64,000 nucleotides of DNA from Megalobrama amblycephala (Eukaryota; Chordata; Actinopteri; Cypriniformes; Xenocyprididae): the NCBI RefSeq assembly GCF_018812025.1, contig NC_063050.1, forward strand, positions 57,982,147-58,046,146. The letters are read 5' to 3'. Every line of letters begins with the position of its first letter. The first letter of the stretch is position 1. The position numbers were made by a program, and so were the translations under genes. The notes below the pieces were generated by a model. That model did not search any database, was not told where the DNA came from, and saw nothing but the letters and a program-made list of their open reading frames with translations. Shown piece after piece: positions 45,175-57,088 of the stretch.

Positions 45175-47620
45175 TAACATAAGTAATATATCAATTGAAA
45201 CTATAGAATGTCTTCTTTTATTTGTGTACACTCAGAGTAAAAACACAATGTTGTGCTTTTTGTAAAATAAAGAATGAAGTCCAATCTGATAGTTCTCAGA
45301 AAATGAACTGTAACTTATGAATACTAATGACAAAAAAAATGACACTTACGTCTAAGGAAACGTTGAAATGTCAGGTTTTAAATCGTGTAAGTCAAATCGA
45401 AAACAAACATTCTGTGTTTATGTAATCTGTATGAAAAGAGAGCCATGTCAGAAGTCTGTGATTCAGCTCATTATCCGCTAATGCGGCCACGCCCACGGAG
45501 CCAGCGCTATTCAGACGCAAATTCAGAGGCAATACATGCATTCATCATCTCAATCATGTATTTATTGTCTTGAAAAGTGTTTATTTGGATGTTAAAGCAA
45601 TGGTTAGCGATCTCTAGAAGACATGCCGTTAGTTCCTAGTTCCTTTTCTTCTTTATATTATGAATTTGTGGACTAAAGGTGTAAAGAGCGCCCTCCGGCT
45701 GCAAGTATGAATTAAAAACACCATTCCTGAAATGTCCTCATCTTCTTTAGAATAATTTGTGGACTAAAGGTGTACAGAGAGCGCCCTCCGGCTGCAAGTA
45801 TGAATTGTATCCATTCGTGTAAAACACAGTATCCAGCACTCATAGTGATGACAATAAATATTACTCCTCTGTATAGAAAATTGACATAAATATATAAGAA
45901 TCCATCAATATTTCTCCAAATGTGCATGCTTTTAAGCTAAAAGCCTATATGAAATACCATAGAGGTAACATAATTGTTCAGACACTTGCATCACAGAAAA
46001 ACATTTTATTTTAAAGGTGCCCTTGATTCAAAAATTGAATTTACCTTGGCATAGTTGAATAACAAGAGTTCAGTACATGGAAAAGACATACAGTGAGTCT
46101 CAAACCCCATTGTTTCCTCCTTCTTATATAAATCTCATTTGTTTAAACGACCTCCGAAGAACAGGCGAATCTCAACATAACACCGACTGTTACGTAACAG
46201 TCGGGGTGTACGCCCCAATATTTGCATAATGCCAGCCCATGATGTTCCCAACATTATAAAAGGCATTAGACAAGGGCAGCCAGTATTAACGTCTGGATCT
46301 GTGCACAGCCGAATCATCAGACTAGGTAAGCAAGCAAGAACAACAGTGAAAAATGGCAGATGGAGCAATAATAACTGACATGATCCATGATATCATGATA
46401 TTTTTAGTGATATTTGTAAATTGTCTTTCTAAATGTTTCGTTAGCATGTTGCTAATGTACTGTTAAATGTGGTTAAAGTTACCATCGTTTCTTACTGTAT
46501 TCACGGAGACAAGACTGTCGTTATTTTCATTTTTTAAACACTTGCAGTCTGTATAATGCATAAACACAACTTCATTCTTTATAAATCTCTCCAACAGTGT
46601 AGCAATAGCCGTTAGCCACGGAGCCCAGCCTCAGATTCACTCAGAATAAAACTTTTAACATCAAAATAATTACTTTACTCACATAATTCGAAGCATGCAT
46701 ACAGCATGCATGACGAACATCTTGTAAAGATCCATTTGAGGGTTATATTAGCTGTGTGAACTTTGTAAATGCGCTGTAATATAGTTGACAGCTCGTGTGG
46801 CAGGAAGCTCGCGTCTTAAAGGGGCGGCGTCGAGTGTAAATCAGTGCATTGTTAATGATGCCCCAAAATAGGCAGTTAAAAAAATTAATTTAAAAAAATC
46901 TATGGGGTATTTTGAGCTGAAACTTCACAGACACATTCAGGGGACACCTTAGACTTATATTACATCTTTTTTTTAAAAAAGTTCTAGGGCACCTTTAAAG
47001 AATATAATAGAATACCATTATTTTAAATTGTAATAATATTTCACAGTATTGCTGTTTATGATGAGCTGAGACATTATTACAGAGGGTTTTTTCACAGCCT
47101 ACCTGACTGAAAGGCCTCATTAATATGCAAGTCATTTCAGGTCATTATTATGTGATTCTTTTGTCTTATCAGGTGTAAATGGCCCATTATTCATGCAGAT
47201 TCACGCCTCCACGCATACTGTGTTTCTTGACAAAAAGTGTCTTACAAAAACTAAATCAATATATTGTTTTATATGAAGGAGTAGGCAGCATAATTTTTAC
47301 ATAATTCTGAAGCAAAACCTCTAGTCTACAACCTCCAATACCCAAAAGTCTTGTGAACACAGATTTAATATACTTTTTTTGGCCTTATTTCAGTGACTTA
47401 AGTTTTTTGTTTTTTCAATAACCACGCATAAACATTATTTCTTCAAAAATACAAACATGTACATACATGTTCCTCACATATTATTGTAGCCTAGTTTGTG
47501 CTGAATACAGTGTAATGACACTTTTGTCATTTATATGTTTATGAACAACTGAAAAAAGCACAAATGTCAGGGCATGTCAAAACTTCTCCAAGCCCCAAAT
47601 CAGCCTCAGACTCCAGAGGG
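45175..47620. mobile_element. piggyBac relative, truncated at its left, ends at TTAA
   Basis: The right end (CCTCAGACTCCAGAGGG then TTAA at 47621-47624) matches the piggyBac end. The left end lacks the inverted repeat and begins inside it with AGTAATATATCAATTGAAAC, found inverted at 22180-22200. It carries the nested TTAA MITE 46015-46994. A local duplication (AGAGCGCCCTCCGGCTGCAA) occurs at 45686 and 45780. Confidence 0.75.
46015..46994. mobile_element. TTAA-target MITE (AGGTGCCC ends), copy 2
   Basis: TTAA at 46011-46014 and 46995-46998 flanks AGGTGCCCTTGATTC and, inverted, AGGTGCCCTAGAAC. It is closely similar to copy 1 (42148-43090) throughout, including the AACACCGACTGTTACGTAAC segment. 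It inserted into a piggyBac relative. Confidence 0.87.
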
Positions 47621-47661
47621 TTAAAATAGTAGAGACAAAATCTAAAGATTATAATATTAAA

Positions 47662-50600
47662 TTGTTTAGGAAGAGGTGTTTGATTGTTTTATTACTTTTG
47701 ATCTCTGGAAATGTTCAACCGAATCCAGGCCCAATTTCTGCCTCAAGTTTTGAAACACCTGCAGATTTTAAATCAAGGTATGGACTTGGTTTTATTCATT
47801 TGAATGTTAGGAGTCTAATCTCTAAAATGGATATGGTTCATATTTGGGCACAATCAACTGATGCAGATGTGATTGTTCTGACTGAAACTTGGCTGAACAA
47901 ATCTGTCTTAGACAGGGATATTTGTATTAATGGTTATAATGTATATAGGGCTGACCGACCAAAAAGGGGTGGAGGCGTAGCAGTTTTTATAAAACAAAAG
48001 TTTCATGTTAAGGTATTACTTTCTAAATCGGTGAGTAAACAATTTGAATTTTTAGCTCTCGAACTTGAGGTTTCTAAATCTCTAAGCATTACAGTTGTTG
48101 GCTGCTATAAGACACCATCTGCTGATAGTAATGCACTCCCTTCTTTATTCCAACTCTTTTCAGATCTTGATGCTAAAGAATTGATAGTTCTTGGTGATTT
48201 AAATTGGAATTGGTTGCGTTCAGCAACTGATGAATTTAAAACCTATTGTGATGCATTGAATCTTTTTCAGATTGTTGACAGTCCCACTAGACCGAATCTA
48301 AAATGTCCAGAAAAATCATCCCTAATAGATTTAATTTTAACAAATGTTCCGCACAAGTATTCAACCGCGTCTATATTTGCGAATGACATTAGTGACCACT
48401 GTGTCATCGCAACGGTTAGAAATACTAAAATACCTAAAACCAAACCACGCATAATAACCAAGCGTGACATGAAACATTTATCAGAACAAGGGTTCCTACA
48501 CGATTTGAAGAATTTGGAGTGGGAACAAATTAATTTAATCCCTGACCTTGAAATAGCCTGGGAATTATTTTATGCTAGTTTTTCTGCCTTAGTCAATAAG
48601 CATGCTCCCCTCAAAAGGTACAGGGTGAAGGGTCGAAATAATGCATGGTTTTCTCCTCTTTTATCAAATATGCTTCATGAGCGCAACCTGGCATGGGCAA
48701 AGGCTAGGAAAACAGATTTAAACTCAGATTGGCTTGATTTTAGGCGACTGCGTAACGCATGTACAGTTGCAGTCAGAAAAGCCAAAGCTGAGCACTTCCT
48801 TATGCAAACATCAAAAAACCTAAACAACTCATCAACATTTTGGAAAACTGTTAAATCGTTAACTGAAAATAATAAAGGTATAGAACTTCCATCATGTATT
48901 AAGAAGGGCTCTCATACAATCATTGATAAAGTAAAAATGCTTAATTGTTTTAATGAACACTTCATAGCTTCAGGTTTTTTGTTTGAGTAATGGTGCTCAT
49001 GCAAACCCTGTTATTGTTCAGTCAGAGAGTATTGTGTCTAGTCAATCATTCAGCTTTTCACCAATTGAAATTTTTGAGGTGTGCAAAGCCCTTAAATCTT
49101 TAGATGTTTCAAAATCGGCAGGTCCTGATAAATTGGAACCTTACTTTTTAAAGTTAGCAGCTGATTTTATTGCCCCACCTCTGGCTCATATTTTAATCTT
49201 TCACTTGTCTCAAATTAAATTCCACTTATATGGAAATCAGCTTTTGTTCTTCTCCTGTTTAAAGGCGGAGATCCCACACACCTAAACAATTACAGGCCCA
49301 TTTCCAAGCTGTCTGTCCTGGCCAAAGTCCTTGAAACATTTGTCAATAATCAATTGAAGGACTTTCTTTTTGTTAATAATATTCTCTCCGATTTTCAATC
49401 TGGTTTTAGAAAACAACATAGTACAACCACGGCAGCCTTAAAGGCGCTCTAAGCGATTTGACGCGTTTTAGGCCCAATTTTTTTTTGTCACATACCGCAA
49501 ACATCTCCTCACTATGCGCTAGCTGCCTGTCCCCTGAACACACTGTAAAAAAAACGCGGTCTCTGTAGTCGCCACAAGCTCCGAAAACTGCAATAAAAAC
49601 AAACTGGTGCAGCCTGGACCACTTAACATAATAAACATGCTCCAGCCAATAACCGATAAGCAGCGTCAATACCCAAGTGACTTACATTTTAAATGCGCGT
49701 TCATGACTGTTTCAGGAAGCACGGAGGGGAGGGCCAGGAGGAGTAGGAGGGAGGGTCTAGCTAGCCTCTGTTTTGTTTGACAACACTTCGAACGTCAACA
49801 GGACGTTACTCCGCTCAGAATCGCTTAGAGCGCCTTTAAAAGTATTAAATGATTTTATTGAATCTGTTGATAACAAGAAACACTGTGCAGCCTTATTCAT
49901 TGATCTATCGAAAGCGTTTGACACCGTTGATCATACCTTACTGATGCAACGACTCGTCAGTATTGGATTATCTAAACATGCTATTGATTGGTTTAATAAC
50001 TATCTTTCAAATAGAACTCAGTGTGTTCAGGCAGAAGGTTTTATCTTCGGTTCACTCAATGTAACTAAAGGTGTGCCGCAGGGGTCAGTCCTAGGTCCAC
50101 TTCTATTTACACTATATATAAATAATATTGATCAAAATGTTCATAATGCAAATTTTCACTGTTATGCTGACGATACAGTTATATATAGTTCAGCATCTAC
50201 ACCCATTCTGGCTCTCTCTCAATTACAGCTTGCTTTTAATATTGTTCAGCATAATTTACTTGATCTGAATTTGGTTTTAAATGCTGATAAAACAAAGTTC
50301 ATGTTGTTTTCTAAATCAAAAACAATCCCTAATAATCTTCTTTCTATTACTACTTCCCAAGGTTCAGAGATTGAGTTTGTGACTCAGTATAGGTATCTCT
50401 GGATTTTAATTGATGATGCTCTCTCTTTTGGCCCTCATGTTCAGCAATTGGTGAAAAGACTGAAAGTGAAATTGGGTTTTTATTTTAGAATTAAATCCTG
50501 CCTTTCCTTTGAGGCTAAAAATAGGCTTGTTGCTGCCACTTTTATGTCTGTACTGGACTATGGTGATGTTATATGCATGCATCTTCTCGGTGTTTACATG

Positions 50601-51334
50601 CTTTAGACACTGTATATCATGGTGCACTAAGGTTCATAACAAATCTTAAATCTCTCACTCATCATTGTGTGTTGTATGCTCGGGTTGGATGGTCTGCTTT
50701 GTCCATCCGTAGACTAAAACACTGGCATATTTTTATTTATGTAAGCTCTAGCGTAAGTTCTGCCAGGAAGACTCTAATGTTACGTCATTCATTAGATCTG
50801 ATCTAACCAATCATTATTGAACACTTGGTATAAAGCATCGGCACTTACACTTATCTGAGTTCGCAGATGCTGACGCCAATCTTCATTCCGGGCAGGATAT
50901 GCCAAGCCTACAACCATTTGGATGCATGCTACGGACGGGGCCTACGCCAAAGAACTTTATCTCGTTGTATAACTTTCTGGTTGTTAATAAATTGTGTTAA
51001 AATCATTATGTTATTTTGCCTCCTGAGTCTTTCTGGTAGAAATAATTCTATTCTGGGTTTACTTCCTTCATATCTTCATATGTACATCAGTAAAAAACAT
51101 GTTGGTAGTTATAGCCTTCGGTCCCAGGAATTCTTCTTTCTGTCTGTTCCAGTGGTACGAACTGAATTAGGGAAGAAGGCATTTAAATTTGCTGCTCCCT
51201 CTGCTTGGAACAACCTGCAATTGACATTGAAACTTAAGGAGTTGGTTTCACTGGATATTTTTAAAGTGATGTTAAATGATTTGGAGACAGAAACAACGTT
51301 TGTAGATGTTTTGATTAGTTATGTATGTGTTTAA
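47662..51334 (+). pseudogene. LINE ORF2: 2A-like leader, APE endonuclease, RT; interrupted
   Basis: The frame 47662-48990 begins MFRKRCLIVLLLLISGNVQP followed by NPGP, a 2A-like ribosome-skipping motif at residues 15-24. Endonuclease motifs follow: FIHLNVRSLISKMD, VIVLTETWLN, RGGGVAVF, LIVLGDLNWNW, SLIDLILT and NDISDHCVI. After a frame change near 48975 comes RT: SKSAGPDKLEPYFLK, NYRPISKLSVLAKVLE, FQSGFRKQHST. A 394-bp MITE (49442-49835) cuts the frame. It continues [39 protein letters not shown] and the catalytic [11 protein letters not shown]. The last third has further frame breaks and ends KKAFKFAAPSAWNNLQL near 51200. The 2A consensus Asp is Asn here and Glu is Gln, so skipping activity is uncertain. 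Confidence 0.9.
49442..49835. mobile_element. TTAA-target MITE (AGGCGCTCTAAGCGAT ends) inside LINE RT
   Basis: 394 bp. The ends AGGCGCTCTAAGCGAT and, inverted, the same 16 bp. TTAA at 49438-49441 and 49836-49839. RT codons on both sides join in frame once one TTAA copy is discounted. No transposase. Confidence 0.92.
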
Positions 51335-51486
51335 AAATGTATGTATGGATGTTATCTGTTAAACCCACGCGAAATGTGTTGTTGTCACTCTTGGCCAGGA
51401 CGCTCTTGTAAAAGAGATTCTTAATCTCAATGTGCTTCTTTTCCTGGTAAAATAAAGGTTATAATAATAATAATTATTATTATTAT

Positions 51487-53857
51487 TTTTCATTGGGCCA
51501 TTAAATTGACCGGTGTTACGAAATTTTCGGTTTCTGAGATTTTCGGTTTCTGAAGGCGGAACATACATTAATCGCAAACATGCGCGATTGCACTTGCAAC
51601 TGAGAATAATTAGTTCACAGTGTATCTCAAGACAGGATTATTCCATAAAGGTAAATATTCTCAGCGTCGCGGCTGACTTATGCCTAAACTACAGCTGTTT
51701 ACTTCTAGGTAACAGTTTATAATGTTTTCATTAGAATGCACGATTTGTGCAGTCGATTGTAACTGAATGACAGACACTTTGTGTAACAGCAGAGCAACCT
51801 TCAGCTATCGTCTACAGCCTGTTGTGCTCTTCCTTTGTTGCGATGTAACAGCTGATAGGCCTATATAAATTTCTTTTTAACTTTTTAACATTTCGCGTTT
51901 TAACTTTTTAACATGCCTATTTGATAAGCAACAACAACAACAACAACAAAAATGCTGGGAAAGATCAGCTCTACAGCAAAATATAGAAGGGCAAGCAAGA
52001 AGCATGAGGAAGAAATACAGGATGAAGAGGAAAACGAGGATGAAGAAAATCAAAGATATAGACACTTTTTGTTAGTTTTTGTAAGTTTGTGAGAGCTATT
52101 TTTGTTAAATTTGGATTGCTAATATTGCAGAGGTATTTTTTTATTTATTTATTATTTATTTATTTTTCTAATACAGAAGAAACATGAACTTGTGATAATA
52201 AAACATGTTGAATAACCTCTGAGAAGCCTATCTGAATTTGTGTATTTGGTTATAGATAGTGTTTTGTAATATAACAATTTTATATCCATACAGAGGAGGC
52301 ATATTTTATATGTATTGAAATTATAAGGCATCTTTGAGTAAACTTCGAGGTATCATTTGAGTATTGCCGGGCCGACTGTCCTGGTTTTCGGTAATCAAAA
52401 TATGGTCACCCTATGTTAGTAAAACACAAGTGGAGGTGACATATTTCCTGTTCGAGAGTGGAGCTCCACTCGTCCATGGTCTGCAGCCAGACTCTTCTCA
52501 GTTTTGAGCGAGAGCAAAGGAAATCCGCGCGCGAGCGGAGAGATTTGCGCTCGAGCATCGAGCTCTCGCTTCACAATAATGCGCTCTCAACATTTGATAG
52601 TAATATAACACCATAAGTTATTTCTCGTGGCCAGAAGAATAATTTCCTTTGTAATAATTGATAAGGAAAATTGGACTGATAGTTTGCTGGACAAACGAGA
52701 CCAGTCTTTCTAAAATTACCTTTAAACTAGAACAAATTTTGAACATATGTAGATAATTATAATCCATTGTAAATTAATTTACCATATATGCATAATTCCC
52801 TTGATTTATATTATAAACGATCATAACGTGTTATTGTTTGATTATATATATTTCACACATAATTTTAGCTAATTAATTTGTTAAATTGTTGAAGATAGTA
52901 GGCTACTATATATTACAGCAACACCTGTCATTTAAAAAAAAAAAAAATCTCCCCTCTCTTTACTGTTTATTGTGTGCTGTGTGTGTATGATTGTGTATTA
53001 TTGCAGCTTTGAGTCCAAAACAAATTTCCTGAAAAGGACAATAAAGTATACTCTAACTCTAACTCAACTCCCTTTGCCTTTCACATTAGGCTTGTGTTTG
53101 TAATAGTAACTTTGGGGGGCCAACAAGGCTTTGGTCAGTCATTGCTCTGCCTTCGTAGTGGACTTGCAGGCCTTCATCTGTGTTCACCTCCCATTGGTCT
53201 CTAGGGCCTTCCTTTTTTTTTGTGCAAACAAAGCACTCGCGTCGCTTCATAATACTGAGGTTAAACCACTGGTTAAACAAAGATTACTTTAATGATGTCT
53301 TTACTGTTCTGATTAAAATAACGCCTGAAATAACATGACAGACAAGAAGGTATACAAGCCTGTCATATTATAAAATGACAACAGAGAACCCAGCAAACAT
53401 TTGTCCGATGGCAACGTTGTGTCCCTGGCCAAAAATTGTCGCAGTAGAACGGCATAAATCGGTAAAAGTATGTAACAGAACATTTCCTAAAAATGCATTC
53501 AGATACGATTGTACATGTATACAATTCTCAAATCTTGCATGTATAATTGATACTTTGACTTTTAGCTAAGTGTAGTTCAATATATAATACTGAATTGATT
53601 AATTAATTAACAAGATAATGTCTAAGACATCCATTCAAATTTAATTTTGGAACTATTTTTTAACCATGACGGGACGTGTCAGAAGGACATCTTTTCAACG
53701 GTCATTAAACATACAAATATATGTGAGAGACACAAAGGTCTGATGATTTCACAAACCTAAATAAATAAATTGAAAGTGTGCTGAATGAGCTCTTCATCAT
53801 CCTCTTTCCCCTCTCTTCAATGGCAGGTATAAATATTCAGTACTCTAATCTGTATAG
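51487..53857. other. Unresolved stretch with transposon and LINE-tail fragments
   Basis: TAGGGTGACCATATTTTGAT (inverted, ending near 52415) looks like a hAT-type end; its partner was not found. 52427-52475 repeats 43853-43900 inverted. 52500-52590 is purine- and CG-rich (GAGCGAGAGC). A LINE-type tail (GGACAATAAAGTATACTCTA followed by ACTCTAACT repeats) ends near 53065. A short acidic frame at 51949-52092 (MLGKISSTAKYRRASKKHEE) and a minus frame at 53280-53086 with Cys residues (ECFVCTKKKEGPRDQW) show no family I can name. Confidence 0.45.
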
Positions 53858-55070
53858 TACGGTGGCCCAGTAGTGCACAACACAACGAAATTAAAAAAGC
53901 AAACATAAGTTCACAACACAACGGAAACAAGCCACAACACAACGAAATAAAGCCACAACACAACGAATAAAGCCACAACACAACGGAATAAGCCACAACA
54001 CAACGAAATAAAGCCACAACACAACGGAATTAAACCACAACACAACGGAATTAAACCACAACACAACGGAATAAGCCACAACACAACGGAATCAAGCCAC
54101 AACACAACGAAATAAAGCCACAACACAACGAAATAAAGCCACAACACAACGGAATTAAGCCACAACACAACGGAATTAAACCACAACACAACGGAAATGC
54201 TCCCGACCACTTGGGGGCTCTCAGAGCTCGGTAATATTACTATTACTTGCCACTGTTCTATAAAGTCGACAGTTTTACAAAGATATCAATACCATGATTA
54301 GTTTTAAGTATGTAAGCATTGTATATCGACATGATATATTAATTAAAAATCAACTACGTTCACAATAGCTTCATATTTATACTTGTGAATGATTTGACGC
54401 GATACCACGGCGCATGATAAAGGGAACATCCACCAATTCCACCAAGTGGTTAAAACGTATAATTTGTATTCATTAAAATTACTTTTAACATTTAAAAACA
54501 GACATGTTCAAATTCCAAAGGTTGTTAGTTCCTGTTGGTAAGACTGACAAGCTTTGGAATTTGAATATGTCTGTTTTTAAATGTTAAAAGTAATTTTAAT
54601 GAATACAAATTATACGTTTTAACCACTTAGTGGGATTGGCAGACGTTCCCTTCATCATGCGCTGTGGTAGCGCGTCAAATCATTCACAAGTATAGGCCTA
54701 AATATGAAGCTATTTTGCACGTAGGTGATATTGAATTCATATTTCATGTCGATATGCAGTGGTTACATACTGTTTAAACTAATCGTGGTATTGATATTAC
54801 TGCCGACTCTATAGAACAGTGGCAAGGAAAACTAACTTTACCGAGCTCTGAGAGCCCCCTAGTGGTCGGGAGCATTTCCGTTGTGTTGTGGATTGATTTC
54901 GTTGTGTTGTGGCTTTATTCCGTTGTGTTGTGGCTCGATTTCGTTGTGTTGTGGCTTTATTCCGTTGTGTTGTGGCTCGATTCTGTTGTGTTGTGTCTCG
55001 ATTTCGTTGTGTTGTGAACTTATGTTTGCTTTTTTAATTTCGTTGTGTTGTGCACTACTGGGCCACCGTA
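53858..55070. mobile_element. Large fold-back transposon with tandem repeats in its arms, TSD GTATAG
   Basis: The arms (53858 to about 54510 and about 54540 to 55070) are inverted copies of each other, so the whole 1.2 kb can fold into one hairpin. The ends are TACGGTGGCCCAGTAGTGCA. GTATAG at 53852-53857 and 55071-55076 is a 6-bp TSD. Each arm holds a tandem array of a 20-21 bp unit (CCACAACACAACGGAATTAA and variants): about 15 units in the left arm, about 7 in the right. The long frames here are only readings of the repeat. No transposase; family unknown. Confidence 0.85.
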
Positions 55071-55076
55071 GTATAG

Positions 55077-55484
55077 CATGGCAAGGACATAGCTTATTGG
55101 ATGTAACAATGACAAAACTATATGTAGCACAGTCAATAGATTTAGCTTTTGCAATTTATTTTGTATTGTTTGATCAACACAACATTATATGGCACTTTAC
55201 GAAAACAAAAGTGAAAATAAGAAACAACTGATTTGTAAAGAGTATGTTTACTTACTCAAAAAATGTAGTCAAGTAGAGAGTAAAAGTTGCTAATGATTCT
55301 CAGTAAAACTACAAAGTAGCCAAAAAGATACTTAAGTACAGTAACTAATTACATTTACTCAAATAGTTTACACCTCTGTCAAAAAACAACTATAAACAAC
55401 TGATTAAAAATAGTCTTGTAGTAATTTAAAGAGCCAGACGAGTCACATGTCTTCCACATCGATTGATTATATCTCTAACACATA
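55077..55484. other. 3' flank of the RBR gene, AT-rich
   Basis: No gene seen. This is probably the 3' UTR of the minus-strand RBR gene. The run ACAGTAACTAATTACATTTA with CTCAAATAG near 55335-55370 looks like a repeat fragment. Confidence 0.5.
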
Positions 55485-57088
55485 TCATCTGTTCCAAACT
55501 GGAATTTCAGTCTGCCGTTGTGCAACTGTGCAGACATCATAAGGCCCACGGACTGGATTGCAAATACTCTTCAGCTTTAGGCAAAGGAAGCAAAACTCCA
55601 CCTTGCAGCGCTTACACATAAGATTTTTACAAGCGTACCCATTGTGTTCTAAAAGGAGACCACAGGTTGGGCAGGCACGAATTGCAGGACACTCTACATT
55701 GTTCACATAAGACAGCCTCATATTATTACACTTTGCTAGCTTGTCAACATCTGGGTTGATACAGTCTTCATTACTACAGCGGACAGCATCAGCAGCTGGC
55801 CCTTTCCATTCCCTCATACACTGCCAGCAGAACTGGTAGGTCTTCTTTTTTACAGCTGTGCAGATGGTGCATTTCACACAGAGGTTGGTCAGGTCTTGTC
55901 GCTCAACATAGGACTCACAGCTTGGACACTTACAATATAGAGAGACATAATCATACATTATTTGTCAATAAATTCACATTATCCAGAAGACATATAATAC
56001 ACAAGAGTATTGAAATGTTATTTATACTCACTGATTTGAACTCGCAGTACTCAGCTGCTGCCAGAAGAGCCATATTTTCTTCAAAATGTGCCTGCTCTGA
56101 ATCACTAAGCACTGCCAATTTCCTGACCTCCAAGTATGACCACTCCTTTTCACATTTTACTGTGCCATGTAAGATAGCTGGGCAATGAAATTTATACTGA
56201 CCCTGTTAAAAAGGACAGAATAAAACAAAAATGATATACTGAATGTACAGGCACATTCTTGTACAAGACTGATTTTTTTTAATCTAGACTGAAAAATACT
56301 GAATGATAGGCTTCTGGATGCCGAGTTCTGCCTCCAAGTTATTGATAATTGTTAAAAATTGCATGAGAATCAAATATGTTTGCCTTAGTTTGGCAATGTG
56401 TAACGTGAAAAGACATCTAGAGAGAAAAAGACCACTTCTCAAAGAGGGTCTTTTTGTAGACTGAAGATCCATCCATTAGTCAAGAGCATATAACACTCTT
56501 TCACCCAGAGCTGACATTTAGCAGATAGACTCAGAAGCTTGTGATTGGTTTCTTTAGCCAGATGGTGGCACACGGTCACATTAAAATGCTTTCGGATTTA
56601 ACTGTGTACTGTCTAACAGGTTTGTGCACACCAACAAAACTGAGGCAAACAAGGTAATCAACTCGCCCAGCCCTTAAGATTCACCCTAAACCTGACTCTA
56701 AAATTCCCAACAAGGATTGATCCACACACATGCTTGGCAAAATCGTGTTAAACTGATGATAATAATATTACATTATTACTGTTATTATTATTATAGAGTA
56801 TTTCTGACCTACCTGGTCCAGCAAACTACGACACCAGGCAGTTAGTGATTGTGGGGACACAGCATGGCCACAAGACATTTCTGCTCTCAGAACGTCGGGG
56901 TCATCATCTAAAGCTGAAAGTTCATAAACCAGTTTCACGTTTTAATTTCTCTGAGTATTGTTTTAACCTGAGAGATCATTTACCCATAAAAAAAAAAAAA
57001 AAAACTTACTAATGTCGTCTTTCCGCCTGACAAATTTCAGCGTTGAATCATTAACGTCGTACTGTCCACTGCTTTGGTTGTCTTGCAT
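55485..57088 (-). CDS. Small RBR-type E3 ubiquitin ligase, 4 exons, 264 codons
   Basis: Coding exons on the minus strand: 57088-57010, 56913-56813, 56202-56032 and 55928-55485. All introns are GT-AG and the frame is open throughout (phases 1, 0, 0). RING1-like part: CGHAVSPQSLTAWCRSLL (41-58) then FHCPA and KCEKEW (to about 80). IBR part: CPSCESYVERQDLTNLCVKC (118-137), FCWQCMREWKG (150-160), CSNEDC (168-173). Rcat part: ACPTCGLLLEHNGYACKNLM (202-221) and FCFLCL (229-234). Cys217 in YACKNL aligns with the catalytic Cys of RBR ligases (parkin Cys431). RBR ligases take ubiquitin from an E2 onto this Cys and pass it to a substrate. The protein is short, lacks the first CxxC of RING1 and has no other domain. 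It is head to head with a ubiquitin-like gene. A 5' non-coding exon is possible. Confidence 0.87.

Larger units (their letters stand above)
47625..51486 (+). mobile_element. Rex1/L2-like LINE with 2A-like peptide
   Basis: ORF2 region (47662-51334), short 3' UTR with TTGGCCAGGACGCTCTTGTA, AGAGATTCTTAATCTC and AATAAAGG, then an ATA/ATT repeat tail. That 3' hairpin (AAAGAGATTnTTAATCTC) is typical of fish Rex1/CR1-group LINEs as I know them. The 5' side abuts a piggyBac relative at 47620, and no ORF1 is seen. Confidence 0.85.

Noticed and set aside
53086..53280. Zinc-finger-like exon (ECFVC)
   Set aside because: Only two close Cys residues, no further metal ligands and no clear splice sites; left as unresolved.
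53880..54190. Second array that could look like a CRISPR
   Set aside because: The units vary in place, have no unique spacers and are mirrored in the other arm of a transposon.
53817..55231. Long open frames with repeated CCG-L or VVLW motifs on both strands
   Set aside because: They are translations of the 20-21 bp tandem repeats in the fold-back arms; all frames stay open because the unit contains few stops. No protein family fits.
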